DNA of 45,000 bases from Chrysomallon squamiferum (taxonomy: Eukaryota > Mollusca > Gastropoda > Neomphalida > Peltospiridae), in the NCBI GenBank assembly GCA_012295275.1, contig CM022675.1, positions 9,755,193 to 9,800,192 of the forward strand. The letters are read 5' to 3'. Below, piece after piece: positions 11,902-22,122 of this stretch. The notes beneath the pieces are model-generated. The model was not told where the DNA came from. It saw only the letters and a list, made by a program, of their open reading frames with translations, and ran no database searches. The position numbers and the translations under genes were made by a program. Numbering within the stretch: position 1 is the stretch's first letter; every line of letters starts with the position of its first letter.

Positions 11902-12040
11902 TTGATGACAGAACGAATATGCAGTTGATGACAGAACGAATATGCAGTTGATGACAGAACGAATATGAAGTTGATGACAGAACGAATATGCAGTTGATGA
12001 CAGAAAGAAAATATACAGTTGATGATGAAAGACTGAGATG
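11902..12040 (+). repeat. 23-bp minisatellite
   Basis: Units of TTGATGACAGAACGAATATG plus CAG begin at 11902, 11925, 11948, 11971 and 11994, exactly 23 bp apart with a few substitutions, then decay after 12016. The unit length is not a multiple of three and both strands are only partly open, so it is not a coding repeat. Confidence 0.9.
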
Positions 12041-12530
12041 ATGAAAGATTGAATATATATAAATTTTTAAAAAAAAGAACTACGGATTTCATTTTTGTTC
12101 AGCAGCAGCAGTCACAACGTCAGCGTAATTTGTTGAAGATGACTGATTGAACGACGTCCGGGTGACTAACGTATCTTATGGCTTATTCGTGTTACGACGT
12201 CGTCGTCGTATTAAACAGCGATTAAACACCGGAACTGACACGACGTCAGTAGTGCGAAACACAAGGTAGTAAATAATTGCAACTCGTTCATCAGGTGCGC
12301 ACATCAACGTCGTCAACGCCAGTGTGAATGTGGACTTATATATATATATATATATTTATTTATTTTTCAATTTGTGATACGACCACATCTTAGACGGGGA
12401 AGAATTATAAGGAACAACGACGTTTCCACAGGCACAACGTCATGACATCATTTCAAAAAGGTAACATCAGCATTTACGGCAGTTTTTGTAATGTTCATTA
12501 TTAACACAGTCTTCAGTCTAGGTTTAATTA
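12041..12530. other. Unique island rich in ACGTC/GACGTC
   Basis: Unique sequence with many ACGTC words (for example near 12155, 12195, 12242 and 12310). No open frame of note. It continues the GC-richer island to the left and could be regulatory. Confidence 0.4.
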
Positions 12531-12624
12531 TTATTGTTGTTGTTGTTGTTGCTGTTGTTGTTGTTGTTCTTCTTCTTCTTCTTCTTGTATTGATATTATT
12601 ACTATTACTATTGGTATTGTTTTA

Positions 12625-12668
<44 letters not shown>

Positions 12669-12683
12669 GTTGTCATTGTTGTT

Positions 12684-12716
<33 letters not shown>

Positions 12717-12740
12717 GCTGCTGCTGTTGCTGCTATAACT
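12531..12740. repeat. Compound GTT/CTT/ATT trinucleotide array
   Basis: GTT, CTT, ATT and GCT trinucleotides in succession; the Val/Leu/Tyr/Cys frame is repeat translation. Confidence 0.9.
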
Positions 12741-13055
12741 ACCACTATAATTTTATTAAACATTCAAACGACGTCGTAACTTAACGATGTATGCTTCTTC
12801 TTTTATGACAACGACGACGTTGTATCTTTAAAAATCATTATATCCGAGTGATTTAGGCTTATTTTCGACGCGATAAATAGATTTTTGATAAATAGCGATA
12901 AGGCATTTTAAAAGAAAATAAAGTGATTTCTTTTCCTGTTTCTAATAAGTTCGTTTCAAAGAAAGAGCTAAATATATTATTTATTATTTCTCTGTTAAAC
13001 AGAGTGTAGTATACGTTTTTACGGTATGAACTAAGAAGAAAAACAATGTAGTGTG

Positions 13056-13345
13056 TGACGTCATAAGCTTAGTAATGTGACGTCATGAGAAATTTACTGT
13101 TCAGATCTTATTAACAGACTGTAGTACAACAATTTATATACAAAGACGCTATAACAATGCTATTTATGACGTCATAAATATAGTAATATGATGTCATAAG
13201 AAACATAATAACTTTAATACAAAATACCGTATTATTTTTATTATTATTATTATTATAAAGAATAAACGTTTACAACGTCACAGAAATAATAACTTTAATG
13301 TGTAATAACTTTACGTACGACATCACAAAAAACAGTATGATGTCA
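13056..13345. repeat. Three paired CRE-like palindrome repeats
   Basis: TGACGTCA occurs at 13056-13063, 13078-13085 and 13167-13174; TGATGTCA at 13189-13196 and 13338-13345, the last paired with CGACATCA at about 13318. Pairs are 22, 22 and about 20 bp apart and embedded in a shared frame (ATAA..TAGTAAT.TGA.GTCAT.AGAAA), so this is a degenerate tandem repeat carrying CREB/ATF-type sites. Confidence 0.65.
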
Positions 13346-13636
13346 TAAATCGCAGCAGTGACGAAAGAAATAATGTAATAATTTACATATGGCTGTATCA
13401 TCGAGAACTGTAATTTTTACTGTTTTACAGTGTTATTGAAACAGAAGTAGGCTTACACGTAAACTGACATTAAAACCAAAGCGTAGGCCTGAAGAAAATT
13501 AATGTCTTCTGCTGAGAAAAAAAAAAAATTAACTCTAATACTCTAAGTTATGTGTGAACGTTAGAGTATAACGAAAGAAAGGAAAAGAACGATAAGATGA
13601 CAAAAAGAAAATAATTACAACAGCAGCAGATTCACC
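13346..13636. other. Unique AT-rich spacer
   Basis: No supported gene, RNA or element. Confidence 0.4.
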
Positions 13637-13800
13637 TACATTCTCATCATCATCATCATCAACAACAATAACAAATAATAATAATAATAATAATAATAAC
13701 ATCAACAAAAATAATAAACGTAGCAACAACAACAATAATAACCATAACAACAATAACAACAACAACAACAACAATAACACAATAATAAAATCAAGAACAA
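13637..13800. repeat. Compound CAT/AAT/AAC trinucleotide array
   Basis: CAT, AAC and AAT units in tandem; the poly-Leu minus-strand frame is a translation of the repeat. Confidence 0.85.
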
Positions 13801-14205
13801 AACAAAAAATAACAGAGGGGGGAAAGAATATTAAAAACAAAAACAAATGAACGAATGAACAAATAAGGTCACTGACCAAATCCTTATTATCCACGCTTTA
13901 CAAGTCCGCTATAGAACTTAAAAATACTTTAATTAACAAAGTAAAACTATGTTGTGCATGTATCGTGAACTGTCAAGTCTTAATGTAATTAGTAGCGCAA
14001 GAAAACAGTGTAATACAGTGCAGTGACATCGGTTGAAAATAACAATGAATGTAAAATATATTGTATAGGTAACGTAATACGTGTAGAGTATTTATAGATA
14101 TTACACACGCTGATGAACGACAAAGAACGGGATGCTTCGTGGGAAATGTTAATTACCCTCGGTTAGTGAGTGAAACGGTTTTTTTTTGGTTTTTTTTTAA
14201 AAGTT
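13801..14205. other. Unique AT-rich spacer
   Basis: Non-repetitive DNA without a supported gene. Confidence 0.4.
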
Positions 14206-14208
14206 TGT

Positions 14209-14405
14209 CTTGATGGTCGAAGATTGTTGTGTTGTCGTCTGCTTTCGGAGTGCGGGCGAATTGGTGCCAGGTGTACGTGTCTCCTAGTGACGTCGTGTCT
14301 GGATTTTTCCCTCCAGTTTACGAATATCGTCTGCGTGCAGAGTCTAAAGCAGACTGTTCGTTCGTTAGGTATACAGATATACAGACGTACATACATGTAC
14401 AAATA
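14209..14405 (+). mobile_element. SINE-like repeat, copy A
   Basis: The segment 14301-14356 matches 22214-22278 elsewhere in the window: both carry GGA.TTT.TCC(T)CC, then CGAATAT.GT.T..GTGCAGAGTC.AA.CAGAC, and both are followed by TACATACA-type tails. Two diverged copies on the same strand with a simple-repeat tail fit a SINE family. The 5' head here lacks a clear A or B box. Confidence 0.5.
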
Positions 14406-14442
14406 CCCGTATCCATTCTTACTTTTTCTTTATTTGTGTGTG

Positions 14443-14462
14443 TGTGTGTGTATATATATATA
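14443..14462. repeat. (GT)n(TA)n microsatellite at the element border
   Basis: GT then TA dinucleotides directly precede the inverted-repeat element, and the same TG and TA dinucleotides directly follow its right end (14833-14870). The element either inserted into this microsatellite or seeded it. Confidence 0.8.
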
Positions 14463-14832
14463 CAGTGGTATCTTGACTTACGAGTTTAATTCGTTCCGTG
14501 ACCGAGCTCGTAACTCAAATTTGCTCGTATATCAAATCAATTTTGCCAAATGAAATTAACTGAAATACCATTAATCCGTTCCAGCCCCCCAAAACACCCT
14601 AGTTTTTTGTAACGTGCTTTTAAATAAGAAAAATGTATTTATAAATGACATATATTGTATAAAAAAACAAAATAAAAGAGAATGTAAAGAAATAAATTGG
14701 TTTTGTAAAGTTAACAGCCTCGCTCGTAACTCTGATTTTGGCTCGCAACTCAAAGCGTACAAATCGTCCGGGCGACTGCTCGTAACGCGGAAAACTCTTA
14801 AGTTAGAGCACTCGTAAGTCGCGTTACCACTG
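14463..14832. mobile_element. 370-bp pogo/Tigger-like MITE
   Basis: The element starts CAGTGGTATCTTGACTTACG and ends with the inverted sequence; over the first 23 bp the two termini match at 20 positions (CAGTGGTA, then GACTTACGAGT). Subterminal GCTCGTAACTC-type words recur at both ends. It has no transposase frame, so it is a non-autonomous element. TIRs of the form CAGTGGTACCT.GACTTACGA are typical of Tigger/pogo-type elements, which duplicate TA on insertion; TA precedes the left end, but the right flank is TG microsatellite, so the duplication is not intact. Confidence 0.75.
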
Positions 14833-15055
14833 TGTGTGTGTGTGTGTTTGTGTGTGTATATATATATATACACATATACACACACATGTAGTATTAATGA
14901 ATGAATAATAATATAATAAAATTAACAAATCGACATATTTTCTTTTTATAAATTATTTCCCCTATTTTATTCCTTTTTTTTTTCCTTCTCAAAATGTTCT
15001 CCCTTTCCTAAAGAAACATATACGTCTGTTTCTCTATCTCTGCCTTTCTCTGCTA

Positions 15056-15088
<33 letters not shown>

Positions 15089-15393
15089 GACTCATAAAAA
15101 AGCAACAACAAAATAAACCCCGCTACATCAAAGAGAATGAAATAATCGCGTTATATAACGATTATCGATAATCGATATGTATGACTGACACCTCGACGTG
15201 AATCTTTTGTCATAATCTATTTAACAAGTCTATTATCGCTGTCACAAAGAGGCATTGGTCGATACTTGTTATCGCTAATCGTTTTCTTAATATAATTATC
15301 TCCTCGCTCGTTATATTTTTTTTCTTGTAGTTGTTGTCTCGTTTTATTCCAGGTGTTAAATAATTTTGAAGAAAAAATAAAAAGAATAGCGGC

Positions 15394-15396
<3 letters not shown>
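14833..15396. other. Microsatellite edge and unique spacer
   Basis: TG/TA repeats (14833-14885), a short AAT array (15056-15083) and unique DNA with ATCGATAA-type words near 15160-15180. No gene is supported. Confidence 0.5.
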
Positions 15397-15487
<91 letters not shown>

Positions 15488-15680
15488 GTGCCTAGAGATA
15501 CAGACATGTAAGAGAAAAAAAGGGAAAAATAAAATAGAGGGAGACAGATACTTACAAGAGATAGAGAGAGAGGCATGAGAGAAAGAGACAAACAGAAAAA
15601 AGAAAGATAGAAAAGGAAAGAGAGAAAGAAAAAGACAATGAGAGAAACTTGGACAGAACAAGGGAAAGATTTTAACGGTC

Positions 15681-15755
<75 letters not shown>
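15397..15755. repeat. Two long (GA)n tracts with purine-rich spacer
   Basis: GA tracts at 15397-15486 and 15685-15753 flank a strand-asymmetric purine-rich spacer. The Ser/Leu minus-strand frames are repeat translations. Long polypurine mirror repeats of this sort can form triplex DNA. Confidence 0.9.
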
Positions 15756-15757
<2 letters not shown>

Positions 15758-15872
15758 TGGATGGATTGCGTGACCGGATGAAAAAATGGATGAACTGATG
15801 GATTGTTATGGATGGATATTTCGATGGATCAAAAGATAGATGGGTTGATAGATATATACACACACACATACC

Positions 15873-15924
<52 letters not shown>

Positions 15925-15975
15925 CATTCATAGATATAATCAAAATATATAAAAACATACATACATATACATATA
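15756..15975. repeat. (GGAT)n and (CA)n repeats
   Basis: GGAT units (15754-15840, degenerate) are followed by (CA)n at 15876-15921 and ATAC repeats to about 15975. Confidence 0.85.
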
Positions 15976-16079
15976 TATATAAAACCCACGTGTCTCCAAC
16001 CATACTCTTATAGATACATTTACATTCATAAATGTGTATATGTAAGCGAGTGTGTGTGTGTTTGTTGTGCGCATGCATT

Positions 16080-16440
16080 TTATATCAACGGTTCACAGAT
16101 TTCATGCAAAATGGCCCAGCTTTTCATTTTAAAAATACGTTACAGAACTTGCGAGAATTTCGTTTTATTATAGTTCACTCGATATTCTAAGTGTCTATAA
16201 TCTCAGTCAACATCAAAAGACATGGAACTGCAAATCGATGCATGCTTACTAACGAAAATTATTAGCTGGACAATTACGTGAAACACAAACAAAATGTCGC
16301 GCTCAATCGTTACTCTGAGTGGGTTACCGTACACCAAATCAATTCTCTCTGACGACGATGTTAAAGGTTTCACGTTTCACTGTGATTTAGGTTTATTTTG
16401 TGTTTATTTCTTTTCAAATACTTCCTTCTTGTTTTGTTTA
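16080..16440. other. Unique island with an unplaced short open frame
   Basis: An ATG at 16294 in a fair context (AAAATG) opens a frame starting MSRSIVTLSGLPYTKSILSD that stays protein-like for about 24 codons to a weak donor-like GGTTTC before running into a T-rich microsatellite. I do not recognise it and do not call a gene. Confidence 0.25.
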
Positions 16441-16442
16441 TT

Positions 16443-16447
<5 letters not shown>

Positions 16448-16482
<35 letters not shown>

Positions 16483-16573
16483 TCTCTCTTTCAATATTTC
16501 TGTTTGTCTCAATGTAAATTTGTTAATCTCTCTGTCTATCTGTCTCTGTCTGTCTGTTGTCTGTCTGTCTCTC

Positions 16574-16662
<89 letters not shown>
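16448..16662. repeat. T-run and GTCT/CT microsatellite
   Basis: A run of about 32 T (16449-16480) followed by CTGT units and (CT)n to 16660. Confidence 0.9.
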
Positions 16663-16665
<3 letters not shown>

Positions 16666-16799
16666 ATCTCTACGTATGTATGTGTGTAGGTTGGTAGGTA
16701 AGGTATATGTTGATGTGTGTGTGTATGTGAGAGAGATAAGGACAGACAGATAAAAAAAAGTGAAAATAAGAAATGAAAAGATAAATTAAAATTTAATTA

Positions 16800-16805
16800 T
16801 TAGAC

Positions 16806-16836
<31 letters not shown>

Positions 16837-16899
16837 TATACAAATATGAAGGAAAGAAGAAAAATTATATTTATTATTTAATAAATATTAATAACAGAA

Positions 16900-16967
<68 letters not shown>

Positions 16968-16968
16968 T
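16800..16968. repeat. (CA)n and (AAT)n arrays
   Basis: CA-rich tract at 16804-16840 and an AAT array at 16901-16966. Confidence 0.85.
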
Positions 16969-17480
16969 ATATAGAAAACAAGAAAACAAAGAGCTGAAAT
17001 AATAAAGAAAAAGAAAAAGACAAAAAACAAAAAAAAAAAACGTATTTCACTATCGATTTTATTTCAAGATGTACCTGGGGGAAATTTACACAAACACTGG
17101 ACTATTTCTTTGGAAGCATTTGAAGGCGAGTCTGACAAAAACAGAAGGACATTTTTTTTTTTACAAACAAGTCATAAAAAGAAAGAAAGAAAAAAAAAAA
17201 AAAAAAGAAAGAACAAAAAGTTTTGCCACGGGCAACAATTTCAGTGCACGTGACTCTATATCAGCCACAGTAATTAATACAAGTCAATAACAATGTCTTT
17301 GATTCCATTTTCTTATTCGTAAATATTGTCATCACTCTATTTCCCCCTCTCTTTCTCTCTCCCCCTCTGTCTCTGTGTTCATGTGTGTCTGTTTTGTGTA
17401 TATTTACTTAATTAACTCCTTCTCTCTCTCTCATTGTTTCATTAACTCTTTTCCTTTCCCCCTCTCTGTCTCTCTCTCTG
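16969..17480. other. Unique and CT-rich spacer
   Basis: A-rich DNA, a short unique patch (17040-17330) with a 73-codon frame of no recognisable family, then CT-rich DNA. Confidence 0.4.
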
Positions 17481-17883
<403 letters not shown>

Positions 17884-17992
17884 ACACACTTACACTCTCC
17901 CCCCCCACCACCACAACGGAAATAATTAAACCACAGTCTTCAAGAACAAATGGATGTTGACTCACCTCTCCAGAACGACTTATTTCGAGCTA

Positions 17993-18068
17993 CTGTCGAA
18001 GGTTTAAAATAACTTTTCTTTTTGTCCGTTTCCACTAATAACAGTCTTATTAGTAAAACCTTCGACAG
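17993..18068. other. Nested perfect inverted repeats (hairpin)
   Basis: CTGTCGAAGGTTT (17993-18005) is exactly complementary to AAACCTTCGACAG (18056-18068), a 13-bp stem. Inside it ACTAATAA (18034-18041) pairs with TTATTAGT (18047-18054) around a 5-nt loop. Both stems are perfect in otherwise unstructured unique sequence, which fits a structured RNA or the palindrome of a mobile element. Confidence 0.6.
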
Positions 18069-18148
18069 GATGAAAGCACTTTTCAAAGTGGTTTCAGACA
18101 TGATAGAAAATTAATAAAATCACAAAATCCAACGTCTTGGAATTTTAG

Positions 18149-18149
18149 C

Positions 18150-18181
<32 letters not shown>

Positions 18182-18320
18182 TTTATTTTTTTATTTTATT
18201 TATTTTTTTATTTTTTTATTTTTAATTATTTGTTAGGAATTAATTTGGTTAATAAAAGATGGATGATTGTGTTGGAAAGACGTTAATAAAAATACTTAGT
18301 GCTATTTTTGCTGTTTATAT

Positions 18321-18382
<62 letters not shown>
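18149..18382. repeat. (ATT)n, ATTT-rich DNA and (CT)n
   Basis: ATT units at 18149-18182, T-rich repeats to about 18225, unique DNA, then (CT)n at 18324-18381, ending about 170 bp before a gene start. Confidence 0.9.
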
Positions 18383-18383
<1 letters not shown>

Positions 18384-18518
18384 TTTAATGTGAATCTAAC
18401 TTATAAGACGAAAACTTCATCTATTTAATTACGAAATTTTAAACACTGCACGTTTTACCCGTTTCAGAAACGACCCAGACCAAACGTAAAAGAAAACTGC
18501 ACCGCGACGAAGAAACAC

Positions 18519-18528
18519 GTCACGTGAT
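18519..18528. promoter_or_regulatory. Palindromic E-box (CLEAR-like) near gene start
   Basis: GTCACGTGAT contains CACGTG and matches the CLEAR consensus GTCACGTGAC at nine of ten positions; MITF/TFEB/USF-type bHLH-zip factors bind such sites. It lies 28 bp upstream of the start codon at 18556, inside the presumed promoter or 5' UTR. Confidence 0.4.
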
Positions 18529-18555
18529 CACCTGCGCGTGCAACTCGAGCGAAGA

Positions 18556-18808
18556 ATGAGGGCGTCTGACGACGACTCCATCGTAGTCATTTCCAGCCAG
18601 TTCGTAGAAGACGTGTTTGATGCCGAACATGTACCATGTGACCAGTTTGATCCAATCGACGACCGAACGCCGCTGAAAAAGGTGGAGCGAACGAAAACAG
18701 AAACGAACGTCGCACGTGCAGTTGTCATAGTTACCATGACGTTGCTGGCGCTCAGCGTGCTGATGATTATGGTGTCGTTGACGATGTCGCATCATATTGA
18801 TGATTTGG
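18556..18808 (+). CDS. Membrane-protein gene, exon 1 (residues 1-84)
   Basis: Encodes the acidic N-terminus, the basic juxtamembrane segment and the whole membrane helix (VARAVVIVTMTLLALSVLMI around residues 52-71, continuing MVSLTM). The unique-looking, GC-richer coding DNA contrasts sharply with the flanking (CT)n and (TA)n repeats. It ends in TTG G|GTAAGG, leaving one base of the next codon. Confidence 0.65.
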
Positions 18809-18855
18809 GTAAGGTGACGGGAATAAAATGATTAATTTAGAGGCATACATTCACT

Positions 18856-18888
<33 letters not shown>

Positions 18889-19161
18889 CCAAATTTGTGT
18901 TTACACATACATTCACATTTACAAAATATATTTACGTTTACAAACACGCGTATCAAATAAATTCATATTTACAAATACACACACACGCACACACGCACAC
19001 ACACATAATTTAAATTTATACATACTAAATTTAGCATTTACAAATACGAGTACCAAGTTTTGTATTTATAAATGCATTCACTTTTAGCGCTTAATATTTA
19101 CATAAACTTAGATTCACGTTTACGAATTCGGTGTATCAAAAATAAATAAATAAATAAATAA

Positions 19162-19205
<44 letters not shown>

Positions 19206-19756
19206 TAATAATAACTAAATAAGTAAATAAATAAATAAAATAGCATTATTTAACAGATAAAGAAGGTTTGGGCTTTAAATAAAAAAATTAAAAAAAAGAA
19301 AATTCGATTATAAAAACAAACAATAACAACAACAACGACAACGCACAAAATACGACTATCTATTAAATTATTTTTATTCTTATATTAACGCTTTGCCATC
19401 TTTCGTAACAGACTCGGTCATTTGAGACGTAAATTAATCAAATTTTACGTCTGCTAATGACGCTATTTTTAGAATGTAAGCAGACGAGATATGTCGTTAA
19501 AATATAATGACATCCATTCGTTAATACGAACTTGTCAGCTGTATGATAGGTTTACAGCTAATCAATAAATATCATTCCAATACTGTCATTTATACATAAA
19601 GATTAATTTAAAGACGTAATGCGGAATTTTGTATATATATTAATAATTATTACTATCCAATTTTCTTTTAATGGGTTTGTTACATTGCCGATCATTATTT
19701 GTAATGCGTCGTTTAGACATTAAAACAAATTTAAAGGCATAGCATTCTTTTTGCAA

Positions 19757-19795
<39 letters not shown>

Positions 19796-20012
19796 TTGCT
19801 GTTAGTTATTATTTGTAATAACGCCATTCAGATATTTAAAAATATTTAAAGGCACACTAATGCGTTTTAAATAATCGATTTTAAAAATGAATAACTGGTT
19901 ATTCTAATAATTACTGAATACCATTTGAGATATTGTCATTTATAGATTTAATAAATAAATAAATAAATATACTTATATTATTTCGTTTAGTATACCTGCT
20001 CAAATATAAACA

Positions 20013-20094
<82 letters not shown>

Positions 20095-20183
20095 AATAAA
20101 TAAATAAATAAATAGAATTAAAATTGCTTTTTAATATCTTGTGTATGTGTGCTGAAAATATATATTTTTGTTTATTTTTTTCC

Positions 20184-20229
<46 letters not shown>

Positions 20230-20584
20230 ACATCTTATGCACGAGAGAAAAAAAAAATGAAATTTATTTAAAAACAAATTTACAGAAAATGATAACAAAT
20301 TAAACAACTTAAAATACTGGAGTAACATGCACGTCCTTTTGTTTTCTTTCTTTCTTTTCTTTTCTCGAATTCTTTTCTTTCATTCGTTTTTTTAATTTTT
20401 AATTTTTTATTATTATTATTATTTTTTTTTTTTTTTTTTTAACGAGACGACAGATGTCATTTCATGGTGCTAATGATCTGGCAGATCGAAACTTCCGGTC
20501 GATATTTAACTGGGAAAAATGTTTTTATTACTGTCATTATTTCTATTATTACGGAAAATAAATTAATAATCTTCTGTTAGACCT

Positions 20585-20625
<41 letters not shown>

Positions 20626-20763
20626 GCCTTCTAAATAATAAATATAAAACATAAATTAAAATTAAAATTAAAATTAGAATCAAAATTAAAATTAAAACTA
20701 AAATTAAAATTAAAATTAAAATTAAACAAACAAATAAGTGTAACAGTATTTTGGATCGTTTAC

Positions 20764-20808
<45 letters not shown>

Positions 20809-22091
20809 GACATAATACATAATATACATGTATGTATGTATATACGTGTATAAATATTTACGTACGTATGACAAGTTTACAAAGTAATTTCCATTACTGA
20901 TCAGCGTGCATGTATGATTCTATATCTGCTACATAATTATTTATGCCTTGTTAAGTCTGCTGATTGGTTTGCAATATCTCAGCAGCCTTTTGTTTATTTT
21001 TACAGTTCGAGAAGCCAACAAAAATCTTTGGCAGACGACAGGGAAATTGAACCGTACTGAAACCATGACAACGGTGGACAAAGTGAGTTGAGTACAGGCT
21101 TGGTGTTATGAAAGATTACGCCATTTCCATAAATGGTAAGTTTTCGATCAGAACGTGCGTTCGCGCGTGCAATGAATAATGCGTCTGAGGGCGAGCTTCA
21201 AGACACTTAAATATCGCAGTTTTGATAGCCATTTTAACGTGCATTCGTGCGTGCAGTATGGCGTGCCTACAGTACTTAACTCTGGCGCCATTACGTCGGA
21301 TGTATAAAAAAAATAATTAAAAAAATAAAAACAAAAACAACAACAAAAGAAACATTATTGTTAAATGTCCCCTTTTCACTTGAGAAATGCCCCGGAACTC
21401 CAAATATTATTTTTCGTTTTATTTTATTTTATTTTATTTTATTTTTTTGTTTTTGTTGAAAATACCCTTCAATTATTTGATTTAAAAATACCATGAAGTA
21501 TTAAAATTCTCAAAATAAAGCTTTTCCGCCTACTGTTTTGACTCTGTCGGATAAAAGATTTACCGCTTGCGCCTGCGCATTAACCTCGACGCCATTTGTT
21601 TCCTGTTTAGCTGTTATCACGCAACGACAGTGTTCTTCAAGTAATTTTTTTACAAGCAAGATGGAAAGTAACTTTGTAATTTCTAGCTAAAAATGTCTGC
21701 CGTCTTCTATAGCTTCCTATCAATCATGGCTTCTGATCCTGTTAGATTTTTTTCTTCCTAAACACCACAACTCTACGTACAAAATAAAAACTAAACATTA
21801 AAACCTCCTCTATAAACTGAAATGGATTGACGCTAAGCAGATCATTTTTATGTATGGCCTTGTTTTACAGTACATTGACTGTACGTCCATTGTTCTTTTA
21901 TTTAAAACAAAATAACAGCAAATAAATAAATTATACAGTGTGTGTGTGTGTGTGTGGTTTGGTGTGCCTAATTTTGAGAAATTTTATTTATTTATTTGTA
22001 TATTTTCATATTATTATTACTGGTCCTTGTTGTCGCATTAATTATTGCTGTTATTATTATTATCATAAATTTTAAAAGGGCATATATGTAC

Positions 22092-22122
<31 letters not shown>

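Noticed and set aside
18538-18831. Extension of the membrane protein to GTG at 18538 and reading through the donor at 18809
   Set aside because: GTG is not a normal animal start, the ATG at 18556 is the first in frame after a stop, and reading past GTAAGG loses the phase-matched downstream exons.
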